Positions 46,360-58,769 of a stretch of DNA of 64,000 nt are shown in pieces; positions within the stretch are counted from its first letter, which is position 1; each line of letters starts with the position of its first letter. Made by a program: the position numbers and the translations under genes. This DNA comes from Agaricus subrufescens (taxonomy: Eukaryota > Basidiomycota > Agaricomycetes > Agaricales > Agaricaceae): contig CM057060.1 in assembly GCA_029945375.1 (NCBI GenBank), forward strand, positions 2,790,001 to 2,854,000, read 5' to 3'. The notes under the pieces are model-generated. The model was not told where the DNA came from. It saw only the letters and a list, made by a program, of their open reading frames with translations, and searched no databases.

Positions 46360-48249
46360 TCAATTAAGTATTAAATGAAAATAGGGGTAGAATAGAAATG
46401 TGAAACAAGTCTTGACTGAATAGAGACCTCTTCCAGACCTATGCTATTTTGATTAGAACCTCTGCAATGAGTGGCTAGGCTCACAATGACTGTTCTCAAT
46501 AGGATGGGTTAGACAACTATCTAGGAGGGGTAGCAAGTCCACCCTAGTGATGCCTCAACAAACTCAGAGAGCCTTGACCTACCTTTGCACTTCAAGATGG
46601 ACTGCAAGACAAGTCAAGCTAGCACCAAATGCTATCACAATCCTATTAGACCAGTGAAGATACCCTCTTGAGCAGAACACAAGACCTTCTGAGTCAAGAA
46701 AGAACTTAAGAAATGCTTAGAACACTGCAAAGTTTAACCAAACTGTTAAGACTACAACCACAGAGTTGGAACTAGGCAGTTCCAATTTGGGGATAGGCAT
46801 TGGCCTCAGCAATGCAAAGGTGCACTGTGCCCTCCAGCGGGTTCTGGATGCCTAGAGAGCGATAGCGGAATAGAACACAAGTTGCAGAACGCTTAGTGGA
46901 AAGATAGGAATCGAGAGGGAATAGAATCTAAGTCGATTTCAGACTGAGGAATAGATACAGGAAGGTGGAACTTATATATGAAGGTGTACAGGAGTAAAGT
47001 ATGGAAAAGGAAGTATTCTGGATAATAGAAATGGAATTGGAATAGATATATAGCAATTGCATCACAATAGGAATGAGTACTGATCCAGATATCGTCGCAT
47101 TGGCTGTTGGAAAGTTACGGCCCACATTGCGTTGGTCATAGAGCAACCGCAGGAGTGCAACCATAGTCCCGGAAAGGAACTATGGCATAACCGGCCAACC
47201 ACTACCAATTCTGGGAAGCAGACTTACCAATTAAAGGAACCTGAAAGACAATGGTCCTGAGCAGATCCCATCAAAAGGAAACTTGACCACAAAATTCCTT
47301 GAAATGTACCAGAAATGGAAATGGAATGTTCTAGATAGAAAAGGAAACATTGGGAATGATCAGAAAGTTCTGGAAACAGAATATAACACAAACTCAATTT
47401 CACTTGCATGGCACTTGGGCAAAGATTCAATGCCAAACCTCATTCTCAACTGGCAACTACAGTATATATGATACACAATAAAAAACTGAGACAAAATAAA
47501 CAAATATGAAACAAATAACCAAGTCTATATCCAGCACTGAATGGGTATATTCTCCTCAATTCATCTTTCCCCACCAATCAGCAGTCTCAACTATTCAGTC
47601 TCCTTGACCAAACATTGCACTTGTTTGTTATCCAGCTGCTCATTGGCTAACCACATTCAACCCTAAACCCTAATCCAGGAACCCTTGAGACTCATCCTTC
47701 ACTGATCAATCTGTTGATAAGATGTCCTCAATTAGACCAAATTGCTATCTCACCTTCAGTTGCATCAAGATTATCAACACTGCTGCCCAATCCAGAGTCT
47801 CAACTGATAATTCCAACAGTCTCACTTCAGTTCATTTGGTCTTGACATGTGTGAGTTGTCTACTTCCTAGTCTTTCCCTATTAGGCAGGTAGTAGTTATG
47901 GAATCAGTCTAGCATAAGGTCCACTAAAGGAACTGCAATCTGCTAAGTTCTTGAGCCATCCCATAGCCAGTCTTGATGATAATTCCCAATAAAGTCCCAC
48001 TAGACTCAGCCTCAAGACTTCCTTTTTTATAGTCCTCAAACACAATTATATTTCCCCCAACAGTACAGTTTTCCTGTTAGGAACTGTGGAGGTTGCCTTG
48101 GCTAATCCCTAGTTTGCCCTGTCCTCACACATGTCCTCAACCAGTTTCATTACCAACAGGGTGACTGATTGCTCATTCTTGAGCCTAATATATACACCTA
48201 TTACCTTTAAATGTATATTTTCATGCATAAAACAGCTGGGGCCGTAACA
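46360..48249 (+). mobile_element. LTR-like direct repeat, copy B, split by a solo LTR
   Basis: Copy B matches copy A over 46360-46743 and 47389-48249, about 1.24 kb in total. It ends CGTAACA. A purine-rich run (TTGAGGGGAAG) about 60 bp to its left resembles the polypurine tract that precedes a 3' LTR. The 645-bp insert is described separately. It contains no coding sequence. Together with copy A it would suit the LTRs of one non-autonomous element, or two independent solo LTRs. Confidence 0.6.
46744..47388 (+). mobile_element. Solo LTR with 5-bp target duplication
   Basis: Comparison with copy A, which lacks it, gives exact ends. The insert begins TGTTAAGACTACAACC and ends ATATAACA, so the termini are TGTTA...TAACA. 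It is flanked by CAAAC on both sides (46739-46743 and 47389-47393). This is the hallmark of a solo LTR left by recombination between the two LTRs of a retrotransposon. A truncated, inverted relative lies at 43117-43472. Superfamily cannot be told from an LTR alone. Confidence 0.88.
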
Positions 48250-48840
48250 CCATGCAGTGTGTATGCTTCTCACCTTGCTGGTCACGCGGTCACATGTAAC
48301 GCGAACTTGGAACGTGTCGCCTAATTGAGATGTAGTTAAATTCAGATGTCTGCAGTCTGACCACGACCCTCATCAACAGCACAAGTTCCCTAGTCAAACT
48401 TGATTTATGATACTTGGCAGTATCTGCGTAAGCAGGATTTAAAATTGAATGTGGGACATTACTTGACAGTATGTTCATTAGTAACCTTCACCGGCTTAAG
48501 CACAAACAATGTCTGCGCTTACATCAAGTGCGTTTTTAAGCACCTTTTGGAAGACTAATCACGTTGATGGTTGATGTCCCAGCCTTGTGCAAGTCACCGG
48601 TGGATGGACATCAGTTACGGAAGAGAACGGTTTAGTTTTTGTTTCTTCAATTTATCATTCGGATTAGCGGTACTCGAGTCTGTGTTGGGTAAAGTAAAAC
48701 TATACTCCCTTTCCTGGTTTAAATAAATTTTGTCGTGACATTACTTTTCGCTGAATGATCATTAGAGTCACTAGATACAGCATGTTACCAACGAATAAGC
48801 GCCCACGCACAGAATATAAAATGAAATTCAGGATGGTCTA
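48250..48840. other. Unassigned spacer at the edge of the transposon patch
   Basis: About 590 bp of mixed composition between repeat B and the NACHT gene region. No frame, repeat or RNA gene that I can support. Confidence 0.4.
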
Positions 48841-49504
48841 CGAATAGTTTCTGGTAAATGGATCACACAGTCGGAAAGAGCATATGTCTCTTTGGGTGCC
48901 ACCTTATGACTAAGTCGACACCGCCCACTCGACCAACACTCCTCATCAAACCAAAACAGGCAAGATCTCATGCCGTGACCAATAAACACATATTGGTACG
49001 GAGAACCAGTATCCTTTGTAAGTTGATTAGTGAATGAGAGATATACGATAATTAAAAGCTCACGTCCAGCTTGTTGATGGGAAATATGGCAGGCTCCATA
49101 GGCCGGCTCACCTCGCTGACAACCTTGTCTAACAGTGTCCGCTCCAGTTGATCTTGCGGTTCGGTGTGTAAGAGTGTAGTATGACGGCGCTACAAAGTAA
49201 AGGTTATATCTCACAACATAAAATAGTAGCCAAAGCTCACCCAATTGTTCAAAAACTGGGCGAAACTGTGTTTGCCCACCGTGGTCAGCAACATATACCT
49301 GAAATCAAAATCCTCTAATCCGCCAAGAACCTCCGTGTTGAGGTCGGAACCCATTGCAGCAAGGACGGGCCAGAACAAGTCACTTACGATTCGTCGAATG
49401 ACAGGAGATGTATTTACGCTATTCCCCACCATACCAGGCAACACGGTGTTGGTAACTGACTCAAGAATTGAATTGCATGAATCTAGGTGTCTGGTAAATG
49501 GAAA

Positions 49505-51086
49505 TCAGAGCCACGAAAACCTGAGGGACAAACCATCTGAAATCCAACAAGAATTTTCGAGCATGGTCTTGTACCAGAACAGAAACTCCTTTGCACAGGA
49601 TTTGCCGAGATCGTGATGGCTAACATGAAACTCGCCAGATCGAGGTCGGGACCTAAGGTAATCTTCGAATGATGCATGATGTGGGCGCATGGGACGATCC
49701 ACATTGTGTGGAGGTATATCAAAACGGGAATGGAGACCTTTAACAGCATCACGAAACACATCTTGATCTATGCGAAGTAAAGTGCAGTTAACAGACACAT
49801 TATATGCGGCGATGAAGTGGGAGGGGTGAAGGGCCAGTATGCGTTTTGTTATTGGATAGACATCTTTGGGTATCTCAGATAGAATCTGGGAATAGAGTTG
49901 ATCAAGAATCTCGAGAGGATTTGTCGTAGTAGCACGATCTTCATCATCCATAAATGCAAAGAAGTCTCGAAGGCGCCGCTGAGGGTTTCTATGTTTGACG
50001 TCAGAGACGTAGCGAACAATAGTGGCCGCAAGAATAAAGAGGCCCGAGGCAATGTCCTCCAGCCTCCGCATATCCAACTTGATTCGAGTGTTCTCGAGGT
50101 CGTGTCGGAGGTAGAAATTGACATCTTTTATGGTATCCGCATCAACCAGTATCGCTTCTTTATGGTAGTCAATAGCAAGGTCTGGTTGAGAGAACGTGCA
50201 CTGCAGGTGGAACTCGGGACGACTCGCAATCAACCAGCGAAGAGGAAGGTCCTTTTTCAGTCGAACTACCTCTCCAATCATCTCGACAATCTCGCACTGT
50301 GCTTCGATGCCTTTGCATTCATCCAGTCCGTCTATGATAATAAAGAAAGGATTCTGAGCTATCTCGGGCTTCTGGTTCTGTAAAATCGTGAAGGGCTCGA
50401 TGATGAGTTTCTGCATTTGTACTTGAGACGTTTTATGGAAGATAGAAGGGTCGTCGAAGATCGCATGCCCAAGGATATTCTTATATCCGGGGACATTGAT
50501 CGCGAGTTGATATGCAAGAGTTGGTATGAGAGTTTGAGGATCGTGGCTCTTCGATGATCGAATGAAAAAATAAGCCGCTCCAAGACGCTTTCGCCTAGCA
50601 CACTCCTCAGCGAAAGTCTGCAAGACAGCCGACTTTCCAGCACCAGCTGGACCATTGAGCCAAACAATCATCCAGAGATAATTGATAAGCCATGTGTTCA
50701 AAATCTCCAAGATTCGCTTGCGAGTGCCAGGAAGACATCTGGGAGGTGGACTTCGCACGCGTGCATCGGTGGTAGCATCGGCACATATATGAGGGAGCAT
50801 AAATTGCAAGACTGTTCAAGCGCATCAGTCGGGAATAGTAAGAGATTGACGAGCGGTGATCAAGGCCTGGTCGCATACCTCCTCCTCCCGAAATGATTGT
50901 GTTATAAGTCGTAGGGCGATCAACCATGGTGGCAGTATGAATCGTGAAATTTGAAGCACCCGTGAAACATTCCTGGCTGGCATCTTGAAACCGCATGAGC
51001 TTCATTGTGTGGCCAGTGAGAGTTGATTCACTCACCCGTAGCTGGAACTTCAAGTGCGGCGCCGAGCTGAATACTGTCTTTTTCAT
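49505..51086 (-). CDS. NACHT-domain NTPase (NWD2/NLR-like)
   Basis: Exon 1 is 51086-50879 and exon 2 runs from 50811 to at least 49505. Exon 1 contains FTGASNFTIHTATMVDRP, like other Agaricomycete NACHT leaders. Exon 2 has the usual SPPPRCLPGTRKRILE, Walker A GPAGAGKSAVLQ (about 123-130), Walker B FFIIIDGLDECKG, a sensor-like RWLIASRPE, and SGLFILAATIVRYV. Such NLR-like proteins are thought to act in fungal non-self recognition and incompatibility; the role here is inference. The 3' end is unclear. The frame stops at 49505, yet a plausible continuation (SVNTSPVIRRIVSDLFWP, minus 49444-49211) lies beyond. Only a 30-bp intron would join them in phase, which is too short. Either further exons down to about 48.84 kb exist or the gene is damaged at its 3' end. 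Confidence 0.75.
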
Positions 51087-51959
51087 GCTTTTTTGACTTG
51101 TGAAAGAAACGCGAGAGCCGGTCGAGAAGCATGGTGGTAAGAGGATGACCCCCAAAAACTGTGACTGGCTGGCCTCGTTGTATCCTGTGTTCTGTCACGG
51201 CGCTTGTTCAATATATACTTAGATTTGCCTCACGCGCGCACTAACAAGGGAGTTTCATTGATGAACCAGTGATCTGATTGGTCAATGACCATAATCAAGT
51301 TTCTTCCTCCTCATCGCTGCAATGTACCCGCCAATGGCATCTTGAATAAGCATACACGCATAGCATAGCGAATCCATAAATGGTACATACAATAGATTGC
51401 GGCCCAATCCTCCCAGCTTCTATCGACAACCAGAACTCGATTCATCAGTGCTTGCATCTTCCACGTCAATCCCAAGATCCCTCTCCGAATAACTTCCGGA
51501 CACAGTAGATGTCGTTTGACTCCTCCGACTACTGCTCGAGACACTCCCTCTTGTACTGCCCCTCGCACTCGAAGCCTTTAATCTCTCCTCTGCCCTCTGA
51601 GTCTTGGAACCTCTCCCTTGTCAATGTTTGTTCTGTGTCGAGCAGTTCTGTGCGCGTTGTTTCTGCTTGCGCATCTACTCCAATGGCGTCCTCTCCTTGG
51701 CGCATCACAGAACAACATATCCCGGTAGCGCCACACCGCATGCCCTATGCACAATGCTCTCATCAGCTTCCAACCCCCAAATGCCATCAGATTGCATAAA
51801 AAGTCCATCTTCTTCAAAACCTCACCCAACCTCCCTCCTGGTACATCCGCACTCCTTGACCAATTGTGTTTACACACTCGATTAACCTTCTCCTTTTAGG
51901 CAGACTGTTGTAATTCAATGTCAATGCGAGTTTATCCACAGCTTTAGCAGTCGATGACT
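51087..51959. other. Spacer, possible continuation of a decayed minus-strand gene
   Basis: Contains the NACHT promoter on the right flank of 51086. Short minus frames such as GEVLKKMDFLCNLMAFGG (about 51.8 kb) may belong to the DUF6699-like remnant to the right, but intron phases could not be resolved. Confidence 0.3.
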
Positions 51960-52424
51960 TCGCCCGAGTCGCACCAGCTTCTTCATCCTACATGCCCCTT
52001 CAATGAGCCACGAGAAATAATTCGATGCGATGCTAAGTTGAGTGATGCGAGGAAATGTAGTGGTTTCGTCCTTTAGACCATGATATCCGGGTGATGATCG
52101 TTGGGCGATGAACCAGGCTAGACGGCATAAGCATATTCCATTTAAGGTGGACGTCCTCCCCTTCTTCTGGCACAGGTAAAAGAAGGTGATTGATCTCCGA
52201 GCCGTCTATATATGGTATATTCTTAACCCATTTAGATCTCGATTGAGGCAAGGAATTAACTCACAATGTTGCCCAGAGGCCCATTTCGTCACTTGATCAC
52301 CTGCATCCCTAAAAATCCGTTGCAGCAGGGGTGGCGCTGGCTGAGCTCCTCCACCACCGTCATATCCAGGCCATCCTCCTCTGGAATTACCGCCACCACC
52401 ACTGTAGAACTCTCCATCAACCAT
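51960..52424 (-). pseudogene. Possible DUF6699-like gene remnant
   Basis: A minus frame starts MVDGEFYSGGGGNSRGGW (52424), a Gly-rich leader. An in-phase intron then leads to GSEINHLLLPVPEEGEDVHL and KWNMLMPSS. A different frame continues KDETTTFPRITQLSI and ASNYFSWLIE. The order (hydrophobic N-motif, W-containing strand, then a P.ITQL...W motif) recalls basidiomycete DUF6699 proteins. The frame change between the two parts has no good splice solution, so it is either a frameshifted remnant or a gene I mis-modelled. Confidence 0.3.
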
Positions 52425-53424
52425 AGCTGGGACAATTGATATTAGACCAGGATTGTTTGGGGAGTGCTTCCTCGGGCGTCCATGAACTTGGATTGAGGCG
52501 AAGAATGGTGGTCACGGTGTACTGAGGTGCACTTGCGACCAGGATGCGGAATCCTCAATCCTGGCGACGCGGTCACGTGCAGCGTGCACCTGTTTGCCCA
52601 ATAGTAATCGAGATTCGACGCGTCCCCATCTGGGCCGCTGCGAAGAATGTACAGGTCACCGCAGCGCAAATGCCACAGCATGTACCTGCTCTCACAAGGC
52701 CTCTGACTGCCCCATTAAGCGCCCCCACACCCCCAATGGATCGCATTATTTGTCTGCCTGCCGCCGCTCAATTTTCATGATTCAATACACTATATCTTCT
52801 TTTCCATTGAACAGGACTGCAAGCACATAAATTAGCATCTGGCAAAGCAACATCCAAGACTTATCGACCAACAAGTGTTACTAACCAGGCTGATTTTGCA
52901 AGATTGACAAGATCGCCGCACCTGTGCAGTAAATGTAAAGTACACTGCATGACAGTCGACCGGCTTCCACAAAGCTGGGCTTGAGGGCCGAGGCCACATG
53001 CTCATATAAATTATATGCGCCTGAACTCGAAGGACCTCCTCCGTTGCATGGGTGACATGTGACAGTGGCCTGCTTCAAGGTACGACTCGTTCGCCTGCTC
53101 CCTTCCGAGCCTCCACGCATAGCTGCTAGCGATATTTCCAGAACTCGTAAATGTCTTCTCCTCGAAACGCGCATCCTCGCGAGCGCGATTCGTCGTTCGC
53201 TCTTTCGGAATCCAAATTTATCGCATTCCGTGATTGGTCGCCCGAGCGATGGCAGGTGGCAGGCAGCTTAGTAAAATTCATTACGTATATGGCGTATACT
53301 CAATCCTACTTCGGCGCTGAATTTGGATTCAATTAGGGGTCAGGCGGATACAACTTGCTTTTTGCCGCCACCCGCTCAAAAGTACCCTTAGCTGTCGCCT
53401 TGATTGAGCCTCTTGATAACCCCT
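52425..53424. other. Spacer upstream of the P450 cluster
   Basis: About 1 kb with only short overlapping frames and no supported gene. The right end should contain the promoter of the first P450. Confidence 0.45.
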
Positions 53425-55727
53425 ATGCCCTTACCAAATGTCTGGCTCTTGTCAGGGTCATTTGTTACACTCTATGTCCTGCTCAAGTTGAAGGCTTATT
53501 CTCTTGTTTACCGCGAGTTCAACTCGGCGTTTAGGTCACTTCCTGGACTTTCGAGCTGGAACTTTTTTACCGGAAACTTGAATGAAATGGTGTTTGCAGT
53601 ACGTCTCTGAATTTACATCACGAAGTACCTCAGCAATCAAGGAATGAAAGGATCAAACAAAGACGCATGCGGAGTACGTTGAGCGGTATGGTCCGACCTT
53701 CAAGTTCAAGGCGTTACTTGGGGTGAGCGTTGCCTCTGGCTTCTTGCATTCAGCTACTCATTTTGAGCTAGGAAACCTGGCTCTTTACTGCCGATGTCAA
53801 GGCTCTCGGTCACATACTGAGAAAGGACACAGTTACATGGGAGAAGCCTGTTCTCATGGCTTGGAACTTGATGCGACTTATAGGGCCGGGTATGTCTCCA
53901 CTATGTCGGAACTATGGTTGCCTTACTTAGAGGATTAGGTGTCTTGTTGGTGATATCAGATGTTCATAGACGACAGGTATGCCTTTTCATGGAATCTGTG
54001 ATAATGTCTCGTGGCTTCATAAATTCTTACAGAGGAAAATGCTCGTAAGTTGTTAAACCTCCGCACGGGATGACGGTTCAAGACCAAAATTCTCTCCCAG
54101 AATCCTGCTTTTGCATCCGCTGAGGTCAAACGTTTCACGCCACTTTTTCTTGATAAGGCAGCCAAAGTAACGTCCATCAACTCTCTCTAATAACGAATCC
54201 ATATTGACCGTAATATAGTTGAGAGATATTTGGACGTCCCAAATACAACATAATGACAACCAACCGACACGGATCGACATGTTGTCTTGGCTGAGCAAGG
54301 CCACCCTTGATGTCGTCGGAGCAGCGGGTGCGGGCATTTTTGTAATCTGTTATTGTATGGATGTGCATACTAATAAAGGACCGAAGGTTTCGGGTACGAA
54401 TTCGACTCCCTGACAGAAGAACCTGGGAAGACCAACGAACTTCACGAGGCTTTCAAGGTTCTCTTTGAAGTTGGTACTTCGGCAAGTCTCATTCAGAACC
54501 TAAGGGGTATTATTCCTGCATTGCGCTTGTTGGTTCGTTTATTATTTCTTCCAAGTATACCGCTATGACTGACACTACCAAGCCTCTTAAACGTGATACG
54601 GAAATAGAAAAGGCGAGGGAAACCATGCGGCGCATTGGGAAGAAACTCCTTAGTGAGCGTGAACTGTTTGATGACGAAAAGACGGGTGCAGAAAACAAGG
54701 ACATATTGTCCTTGTTAGTCCAAGCTAATGCATCTGGGGAAGCTGATCAACGCATACCTGAAGACCAGATCCTTGCCCGTGAGCGATCAATTGTATCTCC
54801 ACCACAACAACCCTTATCTGAACATTGTCAGAAATACCTACGTTCATCGTGGCGGGTCATGAAACGACAGGGTGAGGTATAGGACTTCAAAATCATGAGT
54901 TCCTTACTGATACCATACCTAGCACGGCGACAACTTGGGCTCTATTTGAGCTTGCTAGAAATTCTCACATACAAAAGAAATTGCGCGAAGAATTACTCAG
55001 CGTGGCCACCCATAGCCCCACTGTTGATCAGTTAAATTCTCTAACTTATCTTGATTCTGTTGTCCGGGAGGCGATGAGATTACACTCTCCTGTTCCCTTG
55101 ACGGTTCGTCTTGCTACGGAAGATGATGTGTTACCCCTCCAGACACCAGTAGTGGACAGTGTTGGAAAACTGCACCACGAAATAAGGTGATGAATCATCC
55201 ATCTGTATGATGACCGTCCGATCTTGGCTGACTCCTTTGGGTTACAGAGTCCTTAAGGGGCAAAATGTACTTATACCGTTAGCCATGGTGAACCGGCTTC
55301 CGTCCATCTGGGGAGAAGACGCAGAGAGATTCAAGTTAGATATTCTCTGCGGTCGCTCTTGAGGCATACTGATTGAAGTGTCCTTAGTCCCGATAGGTGG
55401 AGTTCTCCACTGGAAGCTGCCATGGGTATTCCTGGAATCTGGGGAAATCTAATGACATTTTCGGGAGGTCCCCGCGCATGCATTGGTTTCCGCTTTTCTC
55501 TCATCGAGTAAGCCTTCTTTCCGTGGGATATTGTGCTCTATTGAACCTTGCACCCTATTAGGATGAAAGCATTGCTTTTCACTCTAGTACGCGCATTCGA
55601 GTTCAGCTTAGCTGTTCCTGCAGAAGATATTGGGAAGATGTCCGAAATCGTTATGCGTCCTGTGCTAAAGACGGATCCTGTGAACTCGAATCAGCTTCCG
55701 CTTATTGTACAACCTTTAGTTCTCTGA
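53425..55727 (+). CDS. Cytochrome P450, tandem copy 1
   Basis: A membrane-anchored haem monooxygenase. Fourteen exons: 53425-53598, 53651-53722, 53772-53889, 53939-53976, 54033-54044, 54101-54166, 54219-54327, 54387-54532, 54583-54778, 54832-54871, 54923-55186, 55248-55334, 55388-55507 and 55562-55727. They give 535 residues. The N-terminus has a membrane anchor ([17 protein letters not shown]) and a proline-rich turn ([10 protein letters not shown]). Later come the WxxxR-region RRQRKMLNPAF, the I-helix AGHETT, the K-helix ExxR in [14 protein letters not shown], and the haem loop [13 protein letters not shown] with Cys472. Exon 5 is 12 nt and encodes RKML. The donor of intron 7 (GTGCGG) is weak, but its position equals that in copy 2. 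The substrate is unknown. Fungal P450s of this sort act on lipids, aromatics or secondary metabolites. Confidence 0.87.
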
Positions 55728-56458
55728 TGGTGGATGTATACTTCTCTTTCTCCGAGAGGTCTGCGAGCTTTCGGTAGCTCTCTACGTTAAAATGTCAGAT
55801 TGGTTGTATTTTCGTGTTGTTTTCTACCACTTGTCCAATGGTTAACTTTGCCCGCCGTGTGTTGATTAGATTGCTTTGAACAATCAGGTCAAAACACGCA
55901 AATATGCAGGAGACACTTCTCAGCTTTATGCGTCTCCTTTCAACGAATTGCCCGCCAAAGAGGTTTAGAAAGAAACCGATGACATCGGAACAGTATGTCG
56001 ATCTTTCATCATTTTCTCATCTCGATATGGCCGATATCAAATTGCAACCATGGCTGCGTAGCCTCTACTGAATAATCCTTCTCATCTGCTGGTATCAAAT
56101 TAACACAGTGTCGAAGCTGGTTGAAAGACGACATGGTTGAGGCCTTGGGGCATGTCAGTTCGCAAAATCTGCCTCCAAAAACAACTGACATCATGAGGTT
56201 TTGACAGAACAAGAATTTGAAAATTGAAACCCTATATATGTATCAAGCCCGAGTCTTTGGAAAGATATCGCCAGGTCAGTGAGGCCACAGCGTACGACAG
56301 GCCACGAACGCCGAACCCAAGCCCGAGGCTGCCCTGACACCATAGACAGGGGTTATACCTGGTATATGTCTGAGAAATATTCGGTCATATCTAAGCGCTG
56401 AATTCAAGGAGAACACATCTTGTTTCCACTGCCCCCATTCAGGAGTATGATATTCTTC
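55728..56458. other. Spacer between the P450 copies
   Basis: About 730 bp holding the 3' UTR of copy 1 and promoter of copy 2. No other gene seen. The duplication does not extend clearly into it. Confidence 0.5.
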
Positions 56459-58769
56459 ATGGCCCTACCAAATATCTGGCTCTTGTCTGGAGCGACTGTC
56501 ATATTCTATGTCTTGTTCAAGTTAAATGCTCATTCTATCCTTTATCGCGAAATCAACTCCGGAGTCAAGTCGCTTCCTGGTCTTTCGAGCCGAAACTTTC
56601 TTATGGGAAATATGTCTGAACTATTGTTTGGGGTATGTCTCTGACTTCGCCTCATGAAATGAAATTCGGTACTCACGCAACAACGAAAGGATCAAGTAGC
56701 GAAACATGCGGAGTGCGTCGCCAGATATGGCCCAACCTTTAAGTTCAAGGCATTACTTGGAGTAAGTACTGGAACGGGATCTTTACCTCTGATTACCTAC
56801 AATATGCTAGGACAACTGGCTCTTTACCGTAGACGTAAAGGCTCTAAGTCACATATTGAAAAGAGACACAGTTTTATGGGAGAAGCCAATCCGTATGACT
56901 TGGAACTTGCAACGACTTTTAGGGCCAGGTACGTCTTCATTCACATACCGGAATATTCAACGCCTTACTCTCCATGGCTCAGGCATTGTGAATGTGATTT
57001 CAGATACTCATAGACGACAGGTTTGCCTTTTATCAAGTCTGTGATATTATTTGAAAGTCTAACAAAAATTCACAGAGGAAAATGCTCGTAAGTCATCAAG
57101 GTCCCGGATAAGATCTGAGTTTTGGGTCTAAATCCTTTCTCAGAATCCTGCCTTTGCGCCGGCCGAGGTCAAACGTTTTACACCACTTTTTCTTGATAAA
57201 GCTGCCAAAGTAACGTCTATCTGCCCTCCCTTGCAGTGAACACATTATTAACCGTAATAAAGTTAAGAGATGCCTGGTCATCGGAAATACAACGGAATGG
57301 TGACCAACCGACCCGGATTGACGTGTTGTCTTGGATGAGCAAGGCCACCCTTGATATTGTCGGAGCAGCGGGTACGTGTATTATGGTAATTTGAGCGCTA
57401 CCTAGATATCCGTATTGATTGAGGATCGAAGGCTTCGGATATGAATTCAACTCTCTGACAGAAGAACCCGGAAAAGTCAACGAGCTTCATGAGGCCTTTA
57501 AGACTCTCTTTCAGGTCGGAACCTCCCCGAGTCTCATTAGAAACTTAAGAGGACTCATTCCTCCATTGCGCTTAGTGGTTCGTTTCCGATTCTTACCAAA
57601 GTCTTCGCTGTAACTAATACCGTAAAGCCTCTCGACCGTGATGCAGAAGTAGAAAAGGCGAGGGAAACCATGCAACGCATTGGGAAGAAACTCTTAAGCG
57701 AACGTGAATCACTTGATTCTCATGACGGGAAGACAGGTACTCGAGAGAAGGATATTCTGTCCTTGTTAGTTCATGCCAGTGCATCTGGGAAAGCTAATCA
57801 ACGTATTCCTGAAGAACAAATTCTTGCTCGTAAGCAAATTAGCTGTGTAATCATTACGATCCTGATCCCAACAATCTCAGAAATCCCCTCGTTCATTACG
57901 GCGGGTCACGAAACGACGAGGTGAGATATAGGCCTTCAGATCACGACTTTGATTAATATAGCATCCAAGCACTGCAACGACTTGGACTTTATTCGAGCTT
58001 GCTAAGAATTCTCAAATACAAACAAGATTGCGCGAAGAATTGTTCAGCGTGGCCACCCAGACCCCCACTGTAGATCAATTGAATGGCCTAACCTACCTCG
58101 ACTTTGTTGTCCGAGAGTCGATGAGATTGCGTTCTCCTATTCCAGTGACAGCTCGCCTCGCTGTGAAAGATGATGTGATACCGCTTCAGACACCAACTAT
58201 GGATAAATTTGGGAAACTACATCACGAAATAAGGTGATACGCTGTATGACCATTTTGTCGTGCTTAGCTGATCCTTTCGGGTTACAGGGTTCTCAAGGGG
58301 CAAACCGTGGTTATACCGTTAGCGATGGTAAATCAACTTCCGTCTATTTGGGGAGAAGACGCAGGGATATTCGAGTAGGGTGGCCGTTCGGTTTCGCTCT
58401 TGAATTCTACTGACCGAGATGACCATAGTCCTGATAGGTGGAATTCTCCACCGGAAGCTGCTATGGGTGTTCCTGGGATCTGGGGAAACCTGATGTCCTT
58501 TTTAGGAGGACCCCGTGCATGTATCGGGTTCCGGTTTTCTCTCCTTGAGTTCGTTTTCTCCCCCGTCTTACACTGTGCTCTATTGAGACCGGTACTTTAT
58601 CAGGTTGAAAGCATTACTTTTCATTCTGTTACGCGCATTTGAGTTCAAGCTAGCTGTTCCTGCAGAAGATGTTTCCCAGATGGCTGAATTTGTCACGCGT
58701 CCTGTGCTAAGGACGGATCCTCGTAAATTAAACCAGCTTCCGCTTATCGTGCAACCTCTGGTTCTTTGA
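56459..58769 (+). CDS. Cytochrome P450, tandem copy 2
   Basis: Same architecture as copy 1. The fourteen exons are 56459-56632, 56690-56761, 56811-56928, 56983-57020, 57076-57087, 57144-57209, 57263-57371, 57432-57577, 57628-57829, 57881-57920, 57970-58233, 58288-58374, 58429-58548 and 58604-58769. They give 537 residues. Thirteen exons have the same length as in copy 1; only exon 9 differs (202 versus 196 nt). Motifs are [27 protein letters not shown] (ExxR), DPDRW and [13 protein letters not shown] with Cys474. An upstream in-frame Met at 56447 would add four residues; I chose 56459 because it aligns with copy 1. The intron 13 donor is GTTCGT, weaker than GTAAGC in copy 1. Both copies look functional. 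Confidence 0.87.
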
